Assembly (NCBI GenBank): GCA_003254925.1
Contig: QANZ01001590.1
Coordinates: 50,095-114,094, forward strand
Origin: Chamaecrista fasciculata
Taxonomy: Eukaryota > Streptophyta > Magnoliopsida > Fabales > Fabaceae
Direction of reading: 5' to 3'
DNA: 64,000 nt
How positions within the stretch are numbered: the stretch's first letter is position 1; each line of letters starts with the position of its first letter. Positions 46,043 through 58,400 of the stretch are shown here, one piece after another. The translations under genes were made by a program, and so were the position numbers. Below the pieces are notes generated by a model. It was not told the origin of the DNA and did not search any database. It saw nothing but the letters and a program-made list of their open reading frames with translations.

Positions 46043-48751
46043 ATGGGAATCAGTAAAATAGAAGTGAACTTGCGGAGGTTGCTTGCAACTGCTCCTCAGC
46101 AGCAAAATCAGGCAAAACTTGTACATGTAAGTCTGAAGATATGAGTTGACTATTCAATTTGAAGCTATCAGTTTTCCATTAACCTCAGTTAGTTTCATTT
46201 TTTTTTTCCAGTTTCCTTGAAGTATATGTTTTATTTACTTGGTCACTTTTCAATGAATCTACAGTATGTTGCTACTTCGCGTGAGCAATTGGAACAACTA
46301 GCTGAAGAGAGGACGCCAGAAGGTTTACCAAGGTAATTTATACATCTTTTGATCAACAATCTGATATAGTCACATTACGGTTATTAAGGAATAAAAAGTA
46401 AGACTGCTGAACATCATATTTTATTAATTTATAAAAGTCAAATCACAATGATCTACATAGCTTAGAGCTTCTTAATTCTACACTTTGCCATGTTTATGAA
46501 TTGTTTGGCCTTCTACCTCTGTTTTGTCCTATTGGTGATCCTTGAATACCACAGATCTTGAGTGGAGTCGGTTTTCCTGGTGGAGGGGCTTCATTTGGGC
46601 TTAAAATATGGACAGGAAAATTTTATGCTTTTAGCACGAAAGGCATTCTGACGTTGTAGTTGTTACATTTGTTTCTCTTAAATTCATTCTTTTTTAACAA
46701 GTGAAGGTGTTTCTCTTACCTGGGTGAAAAGTGTCTAACCCATGCTGGAGAGGATGACTCACATTGAGCATTTGTTATGTTTGCATGTTTATGGTGTACA
46801 TAAAATTTTTTTAATGCAGGATTTCAAAGGCTATGCTGAATGATTATTCAGAGAAAATTGAAGCCATTGCTTCCAAATTAGTTAACCCATTGGTATGTAC
46901 GTATTTGACTATCTGTTTTTACATTTGTATATTTTCAGAATTTGTTTGAATAATCAAGCTCTTTAGACTAGATTTAAAACTTAGAGTACTTTTTTTTTTT
47001 ATATAGATGTAAGGCAAAGCCATATGAGCTAATGAACCATAATATTGGCCGAGGAATGTGGGTTTTTTAATATAATTTTAAATAAATTATGAGTATCATG
47101 ATTTTTCTTTATAGTCATTTTAAACAGTTTAAATTTGCTCACTCAGCTTGACATGCCAGTATCTGAGAATGACTCTGAAGAAAATTCTGTCAAAGAAAAC
47201 GCATCTGAAATCGAGGGAAAAAAGCAGATTCCCTCCCTTTCTTCAGGATTGAGAAGAAGGCCTGTCTAAACTAACCTTCATAGTTCATACTGCTGTGTGT
47301 ATTTTGTAGGCTTTTCTAGTGTCCCTGATCTTGTTCATTTAACAGACCAACCTCAAATTCTGAAGATAGACCTCGTGAACCTGCTGAGAATGATTCAGCA
47401 CCCGTCAAATTAGATGCTGCAGCACAAGAACACATAGAAAAGCACAGGTATTGCTTACTCCAGCCATTTATGAAGTTTAAGTAACTGTAGGATGATACTT
47501 CAGTGCAAAGTTCTATATGTTACAGACTCAAAATATGAACTGAAGCATCATTTTACAAATATCTCACGTCATTACTAACTGGTCATCTGTATATTTCTGA
47601 TCTATTATTGCATTACGCTAGCATTAATTATATGTATTATATCAGTAATTGTTATTGTTTTGTCTAAACTCTTTCTTTTGCATCGGTCAGTGATTGCTCT
47701 TTCTTCTGCTATATATGATGTTCAATTTTCTATCTTCAACAGAAAACTTCAAGATGTTTTGACTGATGAGATGGTTGTGTTGGCGAGGCAACTCAAAGAG
47801 AGTAGCCTCATGATGAGCCAGTCCCTGCAAAATACTGAAAAGGTCAGCTTCCTGCTTCACTAAAAAGTGATAAATATTGCAAAAGACCAATTTAACTGAA
47901 AAACTAAGACTTATAAATGAAAGTCTGTGAATTATTTTTGGGAAAAATGCAACTAAAAAAAAAAAATAAACCTTAGGTCATTTGCAAATATGCATATGGA
48001 CTTTCAGAAATTGCAATTAAGTCCTTAATCTTTCACACTTCAGCTATAAGTCTTTCTTTTTCATTTCCCCATTGGAGACCCCTGTAGTAAAAAGTGTAGT
48101 TCATAGATATCATTCTATGATTCTAACATGTGGAGGTCTGAGGTGGCAAATGAGTTACTCTATTAAGATAAGAGAAAATCATTCTAAATGACTTATTAGT
48201 TGAAGTGAAGAATTTTAGAGACTTGGGAGTGCATTAGTTACTGATTTTCCAAGTTCATTGGATTATTTGAAACTGACCTAAAGTTTAAAAAGTTTTTTTT
48301 TTTGTATTGTTTTTACCTTATTTTTATTATAATTTCCATTTTCCAACATGTTATAACTCGGGACTAAATTGTAGTTTTGGGACGAATTTTAGGACTAAAA
48401 AGTTAGTTTTCTCCAAAATTTGTAACTATTAAGCAGAAACCGCGAACAGTTTTTCTAAAATTTCTAACTAAATATCTGGTTATGTTCAACCAATGGGGCT
48501 GAGTCTTATACTTTGGAGTGTGAATAATGAGTGGTGTTGTGATGAATGGTGAACTGTGAGTGACTTGCTTGCAGATACTGGATTCTACTGAGAAGGCCGT
48601 CGAGCATAGCTTGGCAAGCACTGGTCGTGTTAATACACGAGCAACAACCATATACTCTGAGAGTTCCAAGACCTCTTGCTTAACGTGGCTTGTCATGTTT
48701 CTAATGACTTGTATGTTTGTCATGCTTGTACTTCTGATTCGTGTTACATAA
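46043..48751 (+). CDS. USE1: USE1-type ER SNARE
   Basis: USE1 is an unconventional Q-SNARE of the ER that works with SEC20 and SYP81-type partners in Golgi-to-ER membrane fusion. Exons: 46043-46126, 46265-46332, 46820-46892, 47147-47259, 47346-47447, 47743-47842, 48575-48751, giving 238 residues. Visible: N-terminal [15 protein letters not shown] and the [20 protein letters not shown] helix, a polar acidic linker, a SNARE-like helical stretch from [20 protein letters not shown] to [11 protein letters not shown], and a tail anchor of about 22 hydrophobic residues near the C-terminus ([20 protein letters not shown]). Frame across exons 4-5 requires a GC-AG intron (donor at 47260) or a small indel. 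The last intron carries a repeat (about 47939-48416). Confident family call. Confidence 0.94.
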
Positions 48752-49640
48752 GAAGTGTACTTCACATTACCCTGCATATGAAAAAATGAATTCCATTGTG
48801 GCTTATTCACTTTAACAAGCATTCTTTTCTTTTTGCTTTATTGTACAGATACCTTTCATTTCCCCCAAACTACTTGATCTGCAGCTGAACTATCAGCTTA
48901 TCATGATATGAAGTCATTTCATTACTTGTTCTTCATATCTAACATTTTGATACTAAATTAACAATAACAAAATTTAAAACCATGCTTCTACCCAAAAAAA
49001 AATTTTAAACCATGCCAAAACTAACATTCAAATACCACACTTTATCCCAAGAAATATATATATATATATATATACATACAGTTACAAATTCCATCATCTC
49101 TACTCTAAACAATAGAAGGAGAAATGACCCAATCTGTATTGAGAATTTGGAAAGAAAAGGAACAGGTTGAAGCTCCAACATCAAGTTTTCTGATTCTTAA
49201 CATCACTAAATCCATAGAAACAATAGAGCTTGCCCACAGGTAGATTGCCTGATCGCTAGCCTAACAGGTTTGTTTTGCAAACAGATAAGAGAAAGACGGA
49301 ACATAGATTTTGTTCTCTATGATGTGACTCACAAACATTGAGAGCTCAAGTATTGAGAACTTCAAGTCACACTGATGTCACAAATATGTATTTGTTAAAA
49401 ATTTGATGGCGAATATTCTTTATAAAAAGCTCTGTCATGTTTCTTGTGTGATAAATGTGTATTATGAAGCAATCATCTTTGAGCTCCATTGTTATAGAAT
49501 CATTGGCGCCAATTTGAATGGTCAATGATTGCCCACAAAATTTAAGTCAAATGACTTCTACGTTTTTTCTCTTTTTCCTCCTATGCTCTTGCTGGTTAAG
49601 GCAAAGAGTAAAGAGTATGTGTTTGTGTGTGTGTGTTTAT
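48752..49640. other. 3' flank of USE1 and intergenic
   Basis: Probable 3' UTR to about 48960, then a TA run at 49050-49073 and low-copy sequence. No other gene seen. Confidence 0.4.
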
Positions 49641-49702
49641 ATATATATATAGATTCTCAGGTTTGATTCTAGATCAAGGAGAAGAAGCAGAGAAAGATCT
49701 GA

Positions 49703-51803
49703 ATGGGGAACAGTTGGAAGAATCGACCAGAATTTGGTCACCTGATTGAGCAACCAGGTTTGTCAAAAAAACTTCTTATAGTCAACCATTTTCTTCTCTA
49801 GAAATGCTCCATGCTCAAACTTATAGATGTAATTAACAAAGGTGTTAAGATTTGATACCATGTCAAATGCCTGATTATTTAAGTCTTAGAAGTTTTATTT
49901 TTAAAGTCTATTTTAACTTAGTAACCCTTATTCGAGTCGGGAGGTCTTATAAGTCCATAACAGAGGTTAAGCTCTTGCAACAAGTGTGTATTTAACTATA
50001 CATGAACTGGAGACTTTGTCTATGGAAAATGGAGTACCTACCACTCCAATTTATCACTTGTTGGTCAGTCATAGAAGCTTTGGTACCATGCCAAAGCCAC
50101 CTACTCTAAAGGTTAAACAAACATTTGAGTGAATACTAGAGAGTGATTTTATTATCATTTGTCTTTTGTAACCTTTAGTGTATGTAGTTCTTGGTACCAG
50201 GTTCAGTAATTTCTAGCATCATTCTTACTTTCATAATATATCAGGGAGCAGCCAATTATATCGGAGTCCAAGCAGTTCTTCTCTCTAGGACAAAGCAGTG
50301 ATCCTGCAAGGAGCAATCAGCTATTTGAGCCAAGCAGTAGTAGTGTGAGTATCTGCACAACCAGCAATACTAGTTCATCACTTTTGGCCTCCGAAAATAG
50401 CCAAACCTTACAAGCAAGTGTTGAAGATGTTTTTTGTTTTTTTTTCTAATTATGGGCAAATCTTGAATGTTACAAACTTAAGAGTCGAGGTTTTTCACTT
50501 TGAGGAAAGCAACTAAAAATTCCAGAGTTGTGTAATGAGACCCACATCGGAGAGGTTGTTGAGTTTAAGGTAGCTTATAAGATCTTGGGCTCTCCAACCT
50601 CAAGAACTAATTTTTAGGGTGTGGTTATCTTAAGGACTTATACTTGTTACAGTAGTGCTTTCATTGAGAGGTCGACTAAAATGGAGAGAGCTACCTGTGG
50701 AGGGGTTGACTGGCTTTTCGAGACGCGAGTAAAGTGTCACAAAGTGGAGCTAGCAGGGACGTCAACTCTTGTGGGGATGCAATGTAACGAGTCTCATATC
50801 GAGGAGGTTGTTGAGTGTAAGGCATCTTGTAAGATCTTGGGCTGTCCAACCTCAATAGCTAATTCGAGGTATGGTTATCCTAAAGGCTTATACTCTTTAC
50901 AAGTTGATATACATGCTTTGTTAGGACAGGGAGATCTTGATAGGGTATACTAATACTAGGGTTTTCTAAAGGAGAGGGAAGCTTCTTCACATAGAGAAGA
51001 TAAATTGGTCATTCCTGAGCTTCACATAGATAAGACCCAAACTCTCACCGGAAAATTGCAATTCACATTGAAGTGAGTTCAGAGGATCTTGATGCTAGAA
51101 ACTAATACTCTAAGACCATACTATTGACATATTAACTAAATCCCTAAGACGAGAAACTACTTTTTGAATGATTTTTTTTAGGTAGACTGAGTTTATTATG
51201 AAGAAATGTATAACTGTATAAGCATGTCAAGCTCAGGATTGAGGAATACTTCTCAATAGAATTTGCATATGACATGATTATATGTTATTTATAATTAGTT
51301 GAGTGAAGTAGTATAATCTTCGAAAGATCAGTATAATCATCGAAAGATAAATTATAAAATTTAGTTCCTTAAAAATATAATTATAATCAATTTAGTCCAT
51401 TTGGTAAAGATGTTAATTGAAATTCAACTGTAAATATGATTTTCCCACATCATTTTTTCTGGAAATAGTTCTCAAATCAATTTTTAAGTATCTTGTTAAC
51501 AAAGTTTAGAATCATATCAAATTGCTGGATTGGATTAAATAGATCAAACCAAATGAGCAGCATAATGAAGATGAGAATCACAATGGACCCAAGATTAGAA
51601 AGCACACATCAAAGTTAGCTTCACAAGTGGCTCAACTTGCCCTGAAATCAAATGCATCCAAACAGACCCTAATGAGGCCATCAATGAAAGAAGCTGCTGA
51701 GACATTGGAACAGATATTGAAGCAGAAATTGAGGGAAATCACTCAATCTCTTGCTCATAAACTAGTTAAGCAAGCAATATTCTCAGGCACTTTTAATGGA
51801 TGA
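49703..51803 (+). CDS. unrecognised small basic/polar protein, three exons
   Basis: Proposed exons 49703-49761, 50245-50344 and 51543-51803 (139 residues). The start reads MGNSWKNRPEFGHLIEQP. Exon 2 reads EQPIISESKQFFSLGQ then a serine run and ends at a strong GTGAGT donor. Exon 3 is an 86-codon frame without stops, reading IKPNEQHNEDENHNG, then RKHTSKLASQVAQLALKSN and a charged helical end. Exon 1 is the weak point: its better-looking donor at 49758 gives the wrong phase, and the donor at 49762 is needed. Exon 2/3 junction is clean and in phase. I do not recognise the family and no domain is visible. The 1.2-kb second intron contains a repeat (50530-50901). Confidence 0.45.
50530..50901 (+). 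repeat. two diverged 120-bp units, about 250 bp apart
   Basis: 50530-50651 and about 50781-50901 share 'gaggttgttgag', 'aagatcttgggct' and 'ccaacctcaa'. The first unit has CCCACATCG at 50541-50549 and 'ttataa' at 50575-50580, the arrangement of plant snRNA-type promoters; the second is degenerate. It lies in an intron of the unrecognised gene. Probably a repeat, not a working RNA gene. Confidence 0.6.
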
Positions 51804-52042
51804 TTTTTAGCATTTTCTTATGGTTGATTAACTTAATTTGTTAATATTTTGTATTTGGGATTTATCTGAAAAGTTTCTCACCATGTATCAAGCCTTGGCT
51901 AGACTTTGTACAATTGACTTATTTTTTTATAGGTTAAAATTAAGATATTTACTGTTAATCTTTATAGTTTTTCAGAATTTGTGACACTTAACTAAGGGTC
52001 TGAGTTTTTAAGACTTAAGATTTCGGCTACATCTAATAGGAA
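51804..52042. other. 3' flank of the unrecognised gene
   Basis: T-rich, probable 3' UTR at first; nothing else seen. Confidence 0.35.
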
Positions 52043-52056
52043 AACTTTGTTATCCT

Positions 52057-52260
52057 CCTTTTTTTTTTTTGGGTACGAGTAACCAGGGTATTCACCGTCG
52101 GTAACAGTGATTAATCCCCTCGCTGCATGGCAGGCACCTCGAAGGGTGGGTCAGCTAGCCCAAGGTTTTAAAAGACTCCATACCCAAGGTCAGGAATCGA
52201 ACCCCTGACACTTGGTTAAGGGTAGACAAGCCCCTTCCGCTTGACTACACCCCTTGGGTT
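52057..52260 (-). mobile_element. tRNA-derived SINE, family B-like
   Basis: Perfect 14-bp target duplication 'aactttgttatcct' (52043-52056 and 52261-52274). On the minus strand: B-box 'ggttcgattcc', 'caagtgtcagg' shared with 26033-26209, and a terminal A run (T run at 52059-52070). A short partial repeat follows the N at 52281 and looks like an assembly artefact. Confidence 0.92.
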
Positions 52261-52727
52261 AACTTTGTTATCCTTTTGATNAAGGGTAGACAAGCCCTTG
52301 GGTTAACTTTGTTATCCTTTTGATATTATCTGACTCAAATAAGATCAATCTTTATACTAGATTGTTGAAACGAATGGGTAAAAACTTCATGGAAAAGATG
52401 AAATTTTATTTTTAAGGTATCACTATTTATTATTTTGGATTAGTCTAAAATGCAAAGTTTGATTCTTGACATGCGATGCAATTGCTGATGTGGCATAATT
52501 ATAGCCATTGATAAAATTTAATGCTTAAAAATAATAAAAAAATAATAATTTTGTTAACTCATCAAAACTGTGTATGGAGTCACACCATAAGTTACATACA
52601 ATTAACTTTTTCACGTGTCATTATTTTATTGGCTCATGACCCATTGCATCCCATGTCAAGAATCAAACTTTGCATTATAGACTCACCTATTATTCTTAGT
52701 AGATTGTTAAAAGTAATGCTTACATGC

Positions 52728-53072
52728 TATGAAGTATGGACACTGACACAGACATAGACACGGGACACGATACGGATACAGCGACACATCAAACTCTCAA
52801 AATAACGCGATACAACACGGCATATAATTTTATATATAAGTAATTAAATATTCATAATTTTTAATGAAAAATTTAAAAATTACAATTTTTATTCATAATA
52901 TATGTTATATCTATTATTACTTTATCTTATCTGTTATGTTAAACTTACAAAAAATTAATTTACATTCTAAAATTTATAAATATGTGTCGTGTCGATGTTG
53001 TACGGGTGTTGTACACTAACACGTGTCTGACACAATGACACGCCCTCAAAATAAAGTATCCATGCTTCATAA
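52728..53072. mobile_element. MITE, 'GAAGCATGGACAC' family, complete
   Basis: Ends 'ctatgaagtatggac' and inverse 'gtatccatgcttcata'. Perfect 8-bp flanks 'cttacatg' (52720-52727 and 53073-53080). Sub-terminal 'gacacgtgtc'-type words, AT-rich centre. Partial relatives at 1585 and 36166. Confidence 0.85.
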
Positions 53073-53080
53073 CTTACATG

Positions 53081-53770
53081 TCATGAGAAAGTTATTGGCC
53101 AAATCACCTGTAATATAAACTATGCTGCACATTAAATCCCTAACCCAATAGCAACCGGGTTAGGTTTAGCAGAAAGGCTAGACTCTCACAAGCGGATACA
53201 AATCTCTGTTGAGAGAAAGGTGTTCATATTTTATACTGAACAGTGCTTCAAATAAAATTACTTCCAACAAAAAATACTTAATTATAGGAAGCCAAAAAAT
53301 CCCTAGCTAGCCCCATAATTGAATCATTCCAATTTTCAATTCGGATTTTGAATTAAGACTTTGTAAATACAATTATCTATGTTAATAAATTCTATCACCA
53401 TAACTAGGTGTGTGACTCGTGTGGAAAATCAATATTGGATGGATAACCTGGAAAAAACTGTGTTGAAGACCAATATTGTCTTTCTCTTTCTATTTCAAGT
53501 CCCATATAGCCACACACCTAGTTAAAATCAATATTGGATGGATAACCAAGAGATGGATTACAAAAATTTATATCAAATAGCAAATTAATGAGAATCAGAT
53601 AATTATTTTTGTAATTAATAGTTAGATTATTCATCTTGTGGTTAAATCACTGAAGTACATTTTGACTTTGCCAATAAAATCATTTCTATATACATTACCC
53701 AATTCAAATGGAAATATCACGTTTAAATAACTTGACTATCTCTATCGTCTATTAAAACTATGTTAAATTA
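53081..53770. other. intergenic, nothing recognised
   Basis: 'aatcaatattggatggataacc' occurs twice (about 53429 and 53527). No exon. Confidence 0.4.
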
Positions 53771-53774
53771 GGAT

Positions 53775-54238
53775 TGTCTGAAGTTTTAATATAATGTTTC
53801 ATTTGGGTCCTAAATGTTGGTAAATTGTTTCATTTTGGTCCTAAATTATTGAATTTGGTCATATTTCTCTCGTTTCTCATTTCAATTTCAAAGAACTTGT
53901 TAAAAGGAACTCGTAGCTCTGAATTCATCGCATTCGAATTTGAAACGAGAGAGATATGATCAACTTTGTTTGTTTGACCATGAAACGAACAATCTACTTT
54001 TAGAACCATTTTGACCTTGTTTGTTGACAACCCCAACTAGATAGAGAAAGTACTCTTTGAGAACAATATGTAACACTAAACTCGTCACGTTTGAACTTGA
54101 AACGAGTCATATTGAATAATTTGGACCAAAATGAAACATTTTGCTAACATTTAGGACCAATTTGTACATTTTGAAACATAATGGACCAAAATGAACATCA
54201 GTGCCTACATTTAGGACCAAAATGAACTATCAACCAAT
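53775..54238. mobile_element. foldback repeat
   Basis: Left arm 'tgtttcatttgggtcctaaa' and right arm 'ttaggaccaaaatgaac', with inner 'cgagagagatatgatcaac' type words shared with 17754-18575. Target duplication not resolved. Confidence 0.65.
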
Positions 54239-55463
54239 AACTTAAATACTTTATTTCTAAAGTTTCTCTCTTTTATTTTATTTTTTCTCATCCCTGTTCA
54301 CTTCATTATTCAAATTCAAAGTTGTTCTAATTTTTCTAGTAATTAAAGAATCCATCTATTGACATGAATCAAACTTAAAAAGATAAACTTTTTGCCTAAC
54401 AAGTGGGCTTTTAATTTGCTTTTTTACGCTTTTTTACCTTTAATTTCAATTTTACATGGAATTGAATTCATTTACATTGACCTTCAAAATAGGATAATTA
54501 CTATATATATAGTACTACTTCCTCAAAAGTAGGACACAAAGTGTGTGCGTGTGTGTATCTTATTGTCTACAAACTTCAAACTTGGTTCATTTTTTCGTGG
54601 CTGACAAAACCATCAACTGCACGAGGTCATCGGTGTCCACCGCGCGCCGGCCAGCACTAGTGTCGGAGGGGGCTGCAGGTGACGGTGGTGGCCGTGACCA
54701 CAGTGCTCTTTCTTCTATGTAATTACCATTTACCACCACCCATGTTTGGCCATATATATACCTAGATGGCCTATATACACATATAAATATATATACACAA
54801 ACACACACCACCTTTCATTTCTTTAACCTTATGTTGTTTTCATTAATTTGTCCAATTAATGTGCAAAATGTAGACTTTTTCTTGTTTCTTTGAAAACCCA
54901 GAACTTTTATTAACTTATTATGCATCTAATGAAGGTGCATGCATTTATAAATAGATTTATATATATACACACATCAATTGTTGGGAACTTTTGTCAAAAA
55001 ATGTGTTTATATTTAATGTCGAATATGATTGTTTTCAATAATGTTACAGGAGCAGAATTGTCATATTATTTTTTTCTTTCTTCATTTTCAGAAATGAGAC
55101 TTATCAAATCTTTTACTTCTTTTTTAATTATATATTAAGTAAGGCCTAAATTTTTAGGTCACTGGAGAGCTAGGTAGAGCTCTTAAAAGCCCGACCTCTC
55201 TAAATTGTCACTCAAAAAAATTTAGAGAGAAATTAATTAATTAAACAATATTGTTGCAGGAGGAAGATTCAATATGGATACATACAAGTTGATTTTCAAG
55301 TTACAACCTCAAAATTCAAGTCAATTCTTTGGAGATATATATAGACTACAACATCAATTTTCTTTAACTTTCCAATAAGAATCACACGTGGTTCTTTTGG
55401 TTGACAACTAGAGATTAATTCTTCTTACAACAATTTTCTTTAACTTTATACCTTCAATTAACC
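54239..55463. other. upstream region of the PIN gene
   Basis: Mostly AT-rich with CA/TA tracts. A GC-rich patch at 54620-54710 stands out and has a minus-strand frame (PSPAAPSDTSAGRRAVDTDD) that I cannot identify. 55240-55463 is presumably 5' UTR/promoter of the PIN gene; no firm TATA assignment. Confidence 0.4.
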
Positions 55464-58400
55464 ATGATAAAAGGTGGCGACATCTACAAAGTATTTTCCG
55501 CCATAGTGCCCCTCTATGTGGCCATGGCCCTAGGGTACTTCTCCCTACGCCGGTGGCGGATCTTCACGCCGGAGCAATGCTCCGGCATCAACCGCTTTGT
55601 GGCGGTGTTCGCGGTGCCTCTCCTCTCCTTCAACTTCATCGCCAACAATGATCCTTACGCCATGCACTGGAGATTCTTAGCAGCGGACTCGCTTCAAAAA
55701 GTGGTGATCTTGGTGGCGCTGTGTGTGTGGAACGCCTTGCCGGTGCCACGTGGCAATACTACTAGAATTAAGGGTTTGGATTGGTTGGTGACTTTCTTTG
55801 CACTTTCTTGCATGCCAAACACTCTTGTTATGGGCATCCCTCTGTTAAAAGGGATGTATGGAGAATTCTCAACATCTTTGATGGTTCAGATTGTGGTCTT
55901 GCAAAGTGTTGTGTGGAACACTTTGTTGCTGTTCTTGTATGAGCTTAGGGCAGCCAAACAACTCCTTGCACAACAATTCCCTAACAATGCAGGTATACAC
56001 ACACAACCATATATATATAAATATAGTAAATGTATAGTTTAGTTTAACAACTCATTTTTTCAAAGCCTAGTTTGTAATACTTTAGTTCTTAAAGATTATA
56101 GAGGTAATCAAGTTTAGTTTATTAAGCCTATTTTATAAAAACTAACTTGTAATGAAAAAATGATAAAATATAATATATTAGTTTTATGACTTTCAAAACT
56201 AAAATTTGTAAACAAGACTTTCAAAAATTGAATTGTTAACTTGTATATATCTTTCATAGATCAACTTATATATTTACTTCATATATATAAATATATACAT
56301 TCAAAATTTACTTTCATAGTATCCTACTTGTTGTCACCCCTAACTTGAGAGTTAATGGAAAATTCGATGTTAATGCTAATTTTTGTTGATATTACACTCA
56401 ATATCAATATTAAAAAAACATTTTCGTCCTTATGTTTTATTAAATTATTAATATCTTAACAAAAAAATTAAATAATTTTTTTTGGTAGACAAAATTAAAT
56501 TAATTATAAATTTATAATTACATCTTTTAATTTCTAAATTTTGTACTTTATTTTTCACAATTTAAATTAAAATTTTTATTGTCTTTTAATGACTCAAATT
56601 TTTTAACAAAATCAATATAATTATATATGTATCATAGTGACACATATATATATCATTAATTAACTCATGTCAACTGTTATTATAGTTCTGGTAAAAAAAA
56701 TAAAAAATAAATAAAAAAAGCTGCTAAAACTAACCATAACAAATTAAATTGCAAAATAATATTTTATAAAAGACTAAATTAAAGAAAAAAAATATGACAG
56801 ATCAAAATAAAAATGATTTTAATATTCTTTTAAATAAGTAAATTGAATAATGATGGATGCAGAGAAAATCTCAAGGTTCAAGGTAGAAGATGATGTGGTG
56901 TCACTGTGTGAGGAAGAGGGTGTGAAAGCAGAGGTTGGAAAGGTTGAAGAAGATGGAAGGATGAGTGTGTTGCTCACAAGAACAGCTTCACATGCTTCTT
57001 CTAATTATTCATCTTTCTGTGATCATCACTCCCATTCATCAAACAGAAACAGCTTCCAAAGTAATTAACTACAATAATACATATATAGGTTAAAGTGCAC
57101 TTTTGGTTTCATATCTTTTGATCATGTCTCAATTTGGTCTCATATCTTTTTTTGTTACACTCTTGATATCATATCTTTTAGTCAGGTTGCAGATTTAGTC
57201 TCATATCTTTTGGTCAAGTTGTAGAATTAATTCCATACCTTTACAAAAGGTTCTAGATTGTGAAACTTTTTGCAAAGATATGGAACTAATTTTGCACCTA
57301 ACCAAAAGATATACAAGATAAAAAGTGTAACAAAATAATATATGAGACCAAATTGAGACTTAAGCAAAAGATATGAGACCAAAAGGACATTTTTGCCTAT
57401 GTATATATTAACCTTTCCATCTAATATAATTACCAGTTTTATAGATACTAATTAATTTATACAAGTTTAGGTGCACAGGAATCAATTGGGGGGTTGAGTA
57501 TTGGATGTAAAAGCAAGGAATTAAGAGAAGAGAAGGAGAAAGAGATTGAGGAAGGGAGAAAAAGTGATGAATCATCAGAAAAGAAAAGGGAAGAAGAAGA
57601 AGGAGAAATGCCACCTCTAACTGTCATAACAAGACTCATCCTCCTAATGGTTTGGAGGAAGCTCATCAGAAACCCTAATACCTATGCAAGTGTTCTAGGC
57701 CTTGCATGGTCTCTCATTTCATTCAGGTATGCATACATCACACACATATATATATATATATTGATTCATGAAAGATACACGAATTATTAATAGTTTAATT
57801 TATGAAAGTATAGTGTATGTTCTTTAATTTTTGGTCAAAGTGTAAATTTAGTTTCATATCTTTTTCTCAGTTCTCGATTTGGTCTTGTATATTTTTTTGT
57901 TGCAGTTTTGGTCATATATCTTTGTAAAAGGTCTCAATTTTGATCTCATTTCTTTTAGTCAAGTTGCAGAATAAGTCTCATATGGTTGATCCTTTTGCAA
58001 AGATATGTAACTACTTTTAAACCTGACTCAAAGATATATGACCAATTCTGCAATTAATTCAAAGATATGGGACCCAATTTACAACAAAAGAAAAAGATTT
58101 GGGACCTAACCCAAATATATGGGACCAAAAGTGCAAAAAAAAAGAAATATGAGACTTAATTAAGAACTGAACAAAAAATATAAGACTAAATTTACATTTT
58201 AGGGGTGGAAGGTCAAACGTCCTAAGGGTGGAAGGTCATGCGTCCTATTATCAATAGGAGTCATATGCCAAATTATCATTGTGTATAGCCTTTCTAATAA
58301 GATCAAATTATATATTATTAAATGTGTCAAATATTAATCTTGGTTATATAAAAAATAATTAATTAATTTGTAAGCATATAATATGCATGGATGGATGCAG

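Noticed and set aside
50621..50953. 110-codon plus-strand frame
   Set aside because: Lies in a repeat within an intron; no family resemblance and no splice support.
57408..57666. Minus-strand Leu/Ser-rich frames, also at 63631-63892
   Set aside because: Antisense shadows of PIN exon 3, whose plus-strand frame is the real one.
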